Source: Elusimicrobiota bacterium (GTDB lineage Bacteria > Elusimicrobiota > Elusimicrobia > Elusimicrobiales > UBA9959). Taken from it: a stretch of DNA of 55,626 nucleotides. The translations under genes were made by a program, and so were the position numbers. A model generated the notes under the pieces. It did no database searches and was not told the origin of the DNA. It saw nothing but the letters and a program-made list of their open reading frames with translations. How positions within the stretch are numbered: the first letter of the stretch is position 1; every line of letters starts with the position of its first letter. The stretch spans positions 1 through 55,626 of the forward strand of contig DMXM01000040.1 in NCBI GenBank assembly GCA_003482905.1. Direction: 5' to 3'. This document shows positions 49,782 through 55,626 of this stretch, in pieces.

Positions 49782-51041
49782 CTACGAGGTTATCGCGGAC
49801 ATGGTCTTAGCGGTGGCGCCTTTAAGGGAGGCAAGGGCCCTCGCCGAGTCGTCCTGAGCGGTTTTAAGCGCCGCGGGATCTTTTAAAAGCAGGGCAAGGG
49901 TCCCGGCCATTTCATGGGCGGTTTCCACAAGGAAGCCGCCTTTTTCTTTTATAAGGACGTCGCCGGCGTGCTGCGCGTTGATATAATTCGGGCCGAACAG
50001 CGCCGGCCTGGAGTACAGCGCCGGCTCAAGGAGGTTGTGGCCGCCGGTATCGTCCAATGTGCCGCCCACAAAGCAGACCGCCGAGACGGCGTAGAAAGCC
50101 TGCAACAGGCCCATGGCGTCCACCAGCAGGCAGTCGGCGCGTTCCGGGACCACCGTTGAAGACCAGCGCGTGAAAGCGACGCCGTGAGCCTTAAGGATGG
50201 CTTCAGATTCCGCCAGCCGTTCCGGATGGCGCGGCACCATTACAAGCTTGAGGCCCGGCACGGAAGCCCTGGCCTCCAGCCAGGCCTGTATTATGACGGG
50301 TTCCTCTTCGGGATGGGTGCTGCCGGCGGTAAAAACAGGCGAGTCGCCCCAGTCCGAGGCCTCAAAAAAATGTTTCACCTTGTCCTGGCCAGCCTGGGAG
50401 CCCCCAAGCTGGTCATGCTTTAAATTCCCGGTCACCGCAACTTTCCCCGCCAACCCGGCCAGCCGGCGGAACCTTTCGGCGTCCTGCTCCGTCTGCGCCA
50501 GAACCTGTTTAACGCCGGAGAAGGCCAGGCGGGCAAGCGGTCCCAGTATTTCATAAAGAGCCAGGGTCTTCCCTGAGATCCTGGCGTTCACCATGAAGAC
50601 GGGCACCCCGTAGCTCGCGGCGGCGTAGAGCGTGGCCGGCCAGATCTCTGTTTCAGCCACCACCAGCATAAGCGGCCTGTTCTTCTTTATGAAATTCGCC
50701 GCCGCCGGGTAGAAGTCAAGCGGGGCGAGGCGGGCGGTCCCCAGTTTTGCCGCCTCCGCCCGGCCGGAGGCGGTGGAGGAGGTTATTAGGAGCGGGGCTT
50801 TGAAGGCCGCCGAGAGTTCCGGCGCCAGTTTTGAAACCGCTTTAACCTCGCCCAGGGAAGCGGCGTGTATCCAGACCGGCCGGGGGCCTGCCGCCGCCGG
50901 GCCAAGCCCCAGCCTTTCATTGAACTCACCGCCGAGGCCGCGCATCAGCGCGCGGCGGGGGGAGAGAAAGAAGAATACGGCGTAGAGCCCCGCGATGACG
51001 GGAGCGAGCAGACTGTAGAGGAACAGGAGTATATGACCCAT
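49782..51041 (-). CDS. waaA: 3-deoxy-D-manno-octulosonic acid transferase (Kdo transferase)
   Basis: Adds Kdo from CMP-Kdo to lipid IVA; 419 aa, GT-B fold, anchored by an N-terminal membrane helix (LLFLYSLLAPVIAGLYAVFF). Seen: WIHAASLGEVKA with the presumed catalytic Glu65 (the Glu31 equivalent of the Aquifex enzyme), TSSTASGRAEA, ETEIWPATLYAA, MVNARISGKT, VTGNLKHDQ, and the CMP-side FVGGTLDDTGGHNLLEPAL. All family signatures are present. One or more Kdo additions cannot be told apart from the sequence. It lies 18 bases downstream of the unknown gene at 51060. Confidence 0.96.
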   Translation of the reverse strand: MGHILLFLYSLLAPVIAGLYAVFFFLSPRRALMRGLGGEFNERLGLGPAAAGPRPVWIHAASLGEVKAVSKLAPELSAAFKAPLLITSSTASGRAEAAKLGTARLAPLDFYPAAANFIKKNRPLMLVVAETEIWPATLYAAASYGVPVFMVNARISGKTLALYEILGPLARLAFSGVKQVLAQTEQDAERFRRLAGLAGKVAVTGNLKHDQLGGSQAGQDKVKHFFEASDWGDSPVFTAGSTHPEEEPVIIQAWLEARASVPGLKLVMVPRHPERLAESEAILKAHGVAFTRWSSTVVPERADCLLVDAMGLLQAFYAVSAVCFVGGTLDDTGGHNLLEPALYSRPALFGPNYINAQHAGDVLIKEKGGFLVETAHEMAGTLALLLKDPAALKTAQDDSARALASLKGATAKTMSAITS

Positions 51042-51059
51042 GGACGAGGGGACCGGGCT

Positions 51060-51692
51060 TTACTTCTTGGAGGCCGCGGCGGCTTTTTTCTTTTTCTTGG
51101 AAAGCCAGGGCAGGGCGAACACCGCGGAGTACTTGGGGGAGAAAGCTCCCGTATCGAAAGAGACGCCTATCTTCCCGGCGTCCAGCCTGGCGAAGAGGCT
51201 TTTTATAAGTTCACCCTCAAAAAGCGGCACCGCCGTGGCTTCCTGCGGGGGAAGTTCGGGCTCGGGACAGGAGCAAATATAGATGGCCGGGGCAAGTTCG
51301 AATCCCTCGGGCTCGGCTTCTCTTAAAGCCAGTTCCGCGGTCACCCCTACCGCCGTCTGCAGAAAGACCTGGGCGGCTATACGGCCCAGGCGCTTACGGG
51401 TTTCATCCGCGGGGTTGGCCAATTTCTCCTCGAAGCTGGCGCCGAGCGTGAGTATGCCGATAGTGAGAGGCTGGCGCGCCGCCCCGCTAATCTTGCGGGC
51501 GGCCTCGTCGTCGGCGGGCAGGTATTCGAAGACCACCGCGGGTTCCAGCGCCGCGGCCAGCCCCGAGGCGTGTTCGCGCACGGCGGCCTCCTCGGCCAGC
51601 CCCGCGCCGGCCAGGTCCAGCTTGTGCTTGCGCGCCTTGCGCAGCACTTCGTAGGAATAGACCGGGATCTTGAACCTTTTTATCTTTCTCAT
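51060..51692 (-). CDS. Unrecognised 210-aa protein between secF and waaA
   Basis: No family recognised. Seen: a basic start MRKIKRFKIPVYSYEVLRKARK that is like a soluble DNA- or membrane-facing helix, an Ala/Glu-rich alpha/beta middle, the stretch QPLTIGILTLGASFEEKLAN near residue 75, AAQVFLQTAVGVTAELALREA (a helix that could be amphipathic), a cluster of two Cys in YICSCPEPELPP, and a Lys/Ala-rich tail KKKKKAAAASKK. No signal peptide or clear membrane segment. It lies 32 bases after secF and 18 before waaA, so it is part of that transcript. Confidence 0.7.
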   Translation of the reverse strand: MRKIKRFKIPVYSYEVLRKARKHKLDLAGAGLAEEAAVREHASGLAAALEPAVVFEYLPADDEAARKISGAARQPLTIGILTLGASFEEKLANPADETRKRLGRIAAQVFLQTAVGVTAELALREAEPEGFELAPAIYICSCPEPELPPQEATAVPLFEGELIKSLFARLDAGKIGVSFDTGAFSPKYSAVFALPWLSKKKKKAAAASKK

Positions 51693-51724
51693 CAGTTCCG
51701 TCTTCCTCTAACCCCGCCTGCTTC

Positions 51725-52615
51725 CTACCTGCCTTTCTTAGCCCACTGGTAAACCAGCGGGGTGGCTATGGCTATGGTGGAATAGGTGCCGCAGATGGAG
51801 CCCACCAGCATGGTGAAGGCGAAGTTGTTTATGACTTCCCCGCCGTAGAAGAACATTACGGCCACCACGGCCAGCACCGTGAAGTTGGTGATCAGCGTGC
51901 GCGAGAGCGTCTCGTTTATGCTGGTATTGGCCAGCTGCCCCAGCTGCATCTTGGGGAACATGCGCATATTCTCGCGCATGCGGTCGAAGATGACGATGGT
52001 GTCGTTTATGGAATAGCCGGCTATGGTCAGCAGGGCCGCCACTATAACAAGGTCTATCTCCCTGTTGGTTATGGACAGCGCGCCGGCGGCCACGAACACG
52101 TCGTGCAGCAGGGCGATGACGCCGGCCGCGCCCCAGACGGGGTTGGCGAACCGGAACGCCACGTAGACGATGATGCCGAACAGCGACAGGATGAAGGCGA
52201 ACAGGGCTTTCTTGGCCAGGTCGCGGCCCACCACGGGGCCCACGTAGTCGCGCTTCTCCTCGGTGAACTTATTGCCGGGGAAGCTGGCGGAGAAACCGGC
52301 CATGATCTTATCGGCCATCTCGTTCACCCTCTCCTGAGAGCCCTTCACCTTTATCTGGTAGGCGTTGCGCCCCGTGAAACTCTGCACCGAGGTCTCCAGG
52401 CCGGCCCTGGTCATGGATTCGCGGACCTGGGCGGTGGTGACTTTTTGGTCGAACTGCACCTGCAGCAGGGTGCCGCCGGTGAAGTCCAAGCCGAGATTAA
52501 GGCCTTTGACCGCCATGGAGGCCGCTCCGGCGGCGATCATTATGGCGGAGATACCGAAAAACATGAAGCGCTTTTTGATGAAGTCAATATTGGTTTTTTT
52601 AATGAGTACCATCAT
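51725..52615 (-). CDS. secF: Protein translocase subunit SecF
   Basis: Inner-membrane RND-type accessory of Sec export that uses proton motive force to pull substrates into the periplasm; 296 aa. Seen: six hydrophobic segments with the periplasmic loop between the first two, GLNLGLDFTGGTLLQVQF near residue 35, FRFANPVWGAAGVIALLHDVF, IAGYSINDTIVIFDRMREN (the SecF TM4 motif) and SINETLSRTLITN. Full length. It overlaps secD by 4 bases, so the pair is made together. Confidence 0.96.
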   Translation of the reverse strand: MMVLIKKTNIDFIKKRFMFFGISAIMIAAGAASMAVKGLNLGLDFTGGTLLQVQFDQKVTTAQVRESMTRAGLETSVQSFTGRNAYQIKVKGSQERVNEMADKIMAGFSASFPGNKFTEEKRDYVGPVVGRDLAKKALFAFILSLFGIIVYVAFRFANPVWGAAGVIALLHDVFVAAGALSITNREIDLVIVAALLTIAGYSINDTIVIFDRMRENMRMFPKMQLGQLANTSINETLSRTLITNFTVLAVVAVMFFYGGEVINNFAFTMLVGSICGTYSTIAIATPLVYQWAKKGR

Positions 52616-54045
52616 ATGCTGAGCTCCTTAGGGTTGGAAGTGAGCCAGAACTCATATATAGCCCTGGTCACAAAAACCGAGGTAAACATACCGACCAGCA
52701 GACCGATGGTCAGCGTTACAGCGAAGCCCTTAACGGGGCCGGAGCCGAACTGGAACAGGAAGATGGCCGCTATCCAGGTGGTCACGTTGGAGTCCAGGAT
52801 GGCGCTCCAGGCCTTGTCGTAGGAGGTGGGGATGACCATCGCCACGGGCTTGGACAGGAGCAGTTCCTCCCTCATACGCTCCAGTATAAGGACGTTGGCG
52901 TCTATGGCCATGGCCAGCGACAGGATTACGCCGGCGATGCCGGGCAGGGTGAGGGTGGCGCCAAAGTAGCTCATAGCCGCCGCCAGGAACAGGAAGTTCA
53001 GGGCCAGGGCGATGTTGGCGACGAAGCCGCCCGCGCGGTAATAGACCAGCATGAATGCTACCACTATTATGAAGCCTATGGCCGCCGAGGAAAGACCCTT
53101 CTTTATGGAGTCTTCGCCGAGGCCGGGGCCTACGACGCGCTTCTCTATTATATTGACCGGGGCGGGCAGGGCGCCGGCGCGCAGGATGATGGCCAGGTTG
53201 CGGGCTTCTTCCATGGTGAAGGAGCCTTCTATCACGCCCGAGCCGCCGCCTATGCGGCTTTTTATGACCGGGGCGGAGTGGACTACGCCGTCGAGCACGA
53301 TGGCCAGGTACTTATTGACGTTGGCGCCGGTGAATTCCTCGAACAGCTTGCCGCCTTCCTTATTAAAGGTGAAACCGATGCTGGGCGTGCCGAACTGCTG
53401 GTCGGTCTCTACGCGGGCGCTTTCCAGATACGCGCCGGTCACCGGCACTACGGCCTCAAGCACGTAGTAGCGGGCTTTCTCGCCGTCGGGGCCGGGGGCG
53501 GCCTTGCAGAGCATGGCGCCCTTGGGCATCATTTTGGCTATTTCGGGCAGCAGCGCGCCTTTCTTGTCGAAGGGGGGCTCGTCCATCCCGTCCACTTTGG
53601 AGAGAACGGCCTGCGCTTCGTTAGCGGTGTTGACCAGGCGGAATTCCAGCAGGGCGGTCTTGCCTATGAGATTTTCGGCTTCCTCGGTATTGGAAATGCC
53701 GGGCAGGTCCACCGAGATCCAGCGCTCTCCCTGGCGGGATATCGGGGTTTCGCCCACGCCGTACTGGTCCACGCGGTTGCGGATGATCTCGATGGCGCGC
53801 GCCATGGCGTCGTTGAGCTTTTCTTTCTTCTCAAGCTTAGCCACGTCGAGCTCGAGCAGCAGGTGGGTGCCGCCGCGCAGGTCCAGGCCCAGGTTCAGGA
53901 TGCGCTTGGGGCGCATGCGCATGGCCTCGGTCTTGGCCCTGTCGTCGTTGGTCTTGGAGTACCACTCTACGGAGGGGTACAGCAGCCAGAACGAAAGGAT
54001 GAGCAGGCCCAGCACGGTGCCTATCTTCCAATGTAATTTAGTCAT
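52612..54045 (-). CDS. secD: Protein translocase subunit SecD
   Basis: Partner of SecF; 477 aa. Seen: an N-terminal membrane helix, LNLGLDLRGGTHLLLELDV (first periplasmic base), GVGETPISRQGERWISVDLPG, FTMEEARNLAIILRAGALPAPV, and five further membrane helices with LSLAMAIDANVLILERMREEL and TSYDKAWSAILDSNVTTWIAAI, the SecD TM4-5 signatures. Shorter than the E. coli protein (about 615 aa) because the periplasmic part is smaller, common outside proteobacteria. It lies 25 bases after yajC. Confidence 0.96.
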   Translation of the reverse strand: MTKLHWKIGTVLGLLILSFWLLYPSVEWYSKTNDDRAKTEAMRMRPKRILNLGLDLRGGTHLLLELDVAKLEKKEKLNDAMARAIEIIRNRVDQYGVGETPISRQGERWISVDLPGISNTEEAENLIGKTALLEFRLVNTANEAQAVLSKVDGMDEPPFDKKGALLPEIAKMMPKGAMLCKAAPGPDGEKARYYVLEAVVPVTGAYLESARVETDQQFGTPSIGFTFNKEGGKLFEEFTGANVNKYLAIVLDGVVHSAPVIKSRIGGGSGVIEGSFTMEEARNLAIILRAGALPAPVNIIEKRVVGPGLGEDSIKKGLSSAAIGFIIVVAFMLVYYRAGGFVANIALALNFLFLAAAMSYFGATLTLPGIAGVILSLAMAIDANVLILERMREELLLSKPVAMVIPTSYDKAWSAILDSNVTTWIAAIFLFQFGSGPVKGFAVTLTIGLLVGMFTSVFVTRAIYEFWLTSNPKELSI

Positions 54046-54070
54046 TTCCTATTGCTCCTTGTGCGAGAAA

Positions 54071-54343
54071 TCACTTAACCGCGTTTAAAACCGCGCCGAC
54101 GGCGCTGCGGGTGAAAGCGGCTTTTATTCCCTTGGCGATTTCGACTTCCACTTCGTCGTCTTTTACCGCCGTTATAACGCCTATCATGCCGCCGCGGGTT
54201 ATAACCTTGTCGCCGGGCTTAAGGGCGTCCAGCATTATCTTGGTTTCCTTAAGCTGCTTCTGCTGGGGGCGGATAAGCAGGAAATAGAATATCACGGCTA
54301 CTGCCACAAAGGGCACCAACTGCATGAGGGCTCCGTTCTGCAT
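54071..54343 (-). CDS. yajC: Preprotein translocase subunit YajC
   Basis: A 90-aa single-span accessory of SecDF. Seen: VPFVAVAVIFYFLLIRPQQKQLKE near residues 9-32, the family signature, then DALKPGDKVITRGGMIGVITAV, the soluble beta-barrel portion. yajC before secD is the classic order. It starts 57 bases downstream of tgt. Confidence 0.95.
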   Translation of the reverse strand: MQNGALMQLVPFVAVAVIFYFLLIRPQQKQLKETKIMLDALKPGDKVITRGGMIGVITAVKDDEVEVEIAKGIKAAFTRSAVGAVLNAVK

Positions 54344-54400
54344 TGTTATTCCTCCGTCGTCAGATATATCGTCATTTATTGTAACAAATTTTACGCCGCC

Positions 54401-55534
54401 TTACTCTTTCTGATAGGCGTCCATAAAGGCTTTCTTAGCCTGCTTAAAAGTTCCGGCCGCGGCGGCCAGGCGCATGATCTTGGTCTGGTTTATCAGGAAA
54501 CGCAGGTTATGGATGGAGAGCAGCTGGCTGACCAGCAGTTCCTTGCTTTTGAAGAGGTGGGACAAATAACCCTTGGAATAGTTGCGGCAGCAGATGCAGT
54601 CGCAATCCGGGTCCAGGGGGGAATCGTCGTTCTTGTAAGGCGCGTTCTTTACGTACATCTTGCCGCGCGAGGTCAGGGCCTGCCCGTTGCGGGCGTTGCG
54701 GGTGGGCAGCACGCAGTCGAACATGTCCACGCCAAGCTCCACCGAATTCCAGATATCGTCGGGGGTGCCGAGGCCCATGAAATATACCGGCTTGTTCTTG
54801 GGAAGGTTCTCCATAACGGCGGCCAGGGATTCCATCATCTGCGCCTTGCTCTCGCCCACGCTGAGCCCGCCCACCGCGAAGCCGTCCATGTCCAGTTCCG
54901 CCATGTGCCGGGCGGCTTCCGCGCGGAGGTCCGTGTAGATGGAACCCTGCACTATGCCGAAAAGCAGCGGGCGCTTCGCCGGGTCCATGTGGCGGGTCTT
55001 CTCAATAAAATGCGCTTTGGCCCTTTCCGCCCAGTGCTTCGTCTTTTTCAGAGCGTCCATAGCGTCCTCCCTGGACGCCGGGTTCTTTACGCAGACGTCC
55101 AGGCAGGTCCAGATGGAGGAACCGATGGAGGCCTGGTAGTCTATGACTTTTTCCGGGGTGAAGAAATGCGGGCTTCCGTCTATGTGGGAGGAGAAATGGA
55201 CGCCGTTGTCCGTTATCTTGCGCAGGCGGCTGAGGCTGTATACCTGGAAACCGCCTGAATCCGTGAGTACGGGGCCGGGATGGTTCATAAACCCGTTGAG
55301 GCCGCCGAACTTCTCCAGCGTGGGCAGGCCCGGGCGCAGGTAAAGGTGGTAGGTGTTGGACAACAGGCACTCGGCCCCTATTTCGGCCAGGTCGCGCTGG
55401 GAGACGGCCTTAACGGTGCCCTGCGTGGCCACCGGCATAAAAACCGGCGTATGCACCAGACCGCGGTTGGTCTTCACCACCGCCGCCCGCGCCGCCGTCT
55501 CCTTATCATTATGCAAAACCTTGAAATGTTCCAT
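54401..55534 (-). CDS. tgt: tRNA-guanine transglycosylase (queuosine synthesis)
   Basis: Exchanges guanine for preQ1 at position 34 of tRNAs; 377 aa from ATG 55534, which has AAGGA upstream. A longer frame runs to 55624, but it reads through the dispersed repeat and is not credible. Seen: LLSNTYHLYLRPG, DSGGFQVYSL with the first Asp, GIVQGSIYTDLR, GGLSVGESKAQM, MGLGTPDDIW, FDCVLPTRNARNG with the nucleophile Asp, and the zinc site CDCICCRNYSKGYL...H. The substrate segment reads CLDVC where many homologues have FDEC; the Asp is kept. The tgt-yajC-secD-secF order is widely conserved. Confidence 0.95.
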   Translation of the reverse strand: MEHFKVLHNDKETAARAAVVKTNRGLVHTPVFMPVATQGTVKAVSQRDLAEIGAECLLSNTYHLYLRPGLPTLEKFGGLNGFMNHPGPVLTDSGGFQVYSLSRLRKITDNGVHFSSHIDGSPHFFTPEKVIDYQASIGSSIWTCLDVCVKNPASREDAMDALKKTKHWAERAKAHFIEKTRHMDPAKRPLLFGIVQGSIYTDLRAEAARHMAELDMDGFAVGGLSVGESKAQMMESLAAVMENLPKNKPVYFMGLGTPDDIWNSVELGVDMFDCVLPTRNARNGQALTSRGKMYVKNAPYKNDDSPLDPDCDCICCRNYSKGYLSHLFKSKELLVSQLLSIHNLRFLINQTKIMRLAAAAGTFKQAKKAFMDAYQKE

Positions 55535-55558
55535 ATGCTCTAAGTCCTTTGTGGTGCC

Positions 55559-55626
55559 CGGCAGGCTTGCAAGTTCGCGGGTCCTGTCGAGGGTATGGGG
55601 TTCTCGGGCACGGGGTCGGGACACAC
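55559..55626. repeat. Dispersed repeat element II, copy B (runs off the window)
   Basis: The reverse complement of 33972-34039, identical at 67 of 68 bases. It includes CGAGGGTATGGGGTT at 55588-55602, the inverted repeat found at the ends of copy A. It continues past the window, so its other end is not visible. It lies just 5' of tgt and, read through, falsely extends the tgt frame. Confidence 0.85.

Overview
The window looks like a piece of a GC-rich, double-membrane (LPS-making) bacterial chromosome. The Elusimicrobiota phylum is my best guess. Reasons: a complete Kdo/heptose/lipid A kinase/Lpt gene set shows a Gram-negative envelope, and a type IV pilus/type II secretion-like operon carries several cysteine-rich pseudopilins of a kind I associate with that phylum. 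No 16S rRNA or universal ribosomal protein gene is present, so the phylum call is inference. There is no phage, IS transposase or CRISPR array. The sequence ends inside a dispersed repeat, which may be a contig edge.

Layout. (1) 1-7.4 kb: an AT-rich methyltransferase gene, an initiator tRNA-Met, an unusual hairpin-rich 390-base gap with degenerate copies of the tRNA 3' tail and terminator, a secreted FKBP isomerase, a P2-type Ca2+-ATPase-like pump, a TerC/Alx-like membrane protein, an unrecognised P-loop protein and tRNA-Thr(CGT). (2) 7.4-12.4 kb: two tandem O-antigen-ligase/polymerase-like membrane proteins with C-terminal TPRs. (3) 12.5-25.4 kb: an OmpA-like protein, then a pilus/secretion machine in the order PilM-N/GspL-like, PilO/GspM-like, PilP/GspC-like, secretin, GspE/PilB ATPase, GspF/PilC, four pseudopilins and a zincin. 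(4) 25.4-29.8 kb, minus strand: uvrA and nadB. (5) 29.9-33.6 kb, plus strand: a compact run of overlapping genes (LPG-synthase-TM-like protein, gamma-carbonic anhydrase, receiver domain, endonuclease III-like protein, TPR protein). (6) 33.6-34.05 kb: two inverted-repeat-bounded non-coding elements. (7) 34.06-55.5 kb, almost all minus strand: an envelope superregion. It runs tgt-yajC-secD-secF-(unknown)-waaA; then, across one convergent MFS gene, a tandem GT9 protein, a polysaccharide deacetylase, a split DUF4254 gene, GT9, lpxK, gmhB, an ICMT-like protein and a DUF3108 protein; then rfaE1-kdsB-pyrG-kdsA-(zinc ribbon)-kdsD-lptC-lptA-lptB.

How it fits together. KdsD, KdsA, KdsB and WaaA make and attach Kdo, with PyrG supplying CTP. 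RfaE1 and GmhB make the ADP-heptose precursor and GT9 enzymes would add heptose. LpxK completes lipid A, and LptB/A/C drive LPS export. KdsC, GmhA, the heptose adenylyltransferase and HldD are not seen here. SecD/F/YajC feed proteins across the inner membrane, including the secretin, OmpA-like and pilin clients in region 3.

Most worth a second look: a 68-base repeat (67/68 identical, inverted) bracketing the 21.5-kb envelope region; the inverted-repeat elements at 33.6-34.05 kb and the palindrome-rich gap at 1.18-1.53 kb; a DUF4254 gene split by a +1 frame change; a GT9 protein with one and a half domains; the Wzy_C-TPR pair next to the pilus operon; and three genes without a Shine-Dalgarno whose -10 box sits exactly 9 bases before ATG.
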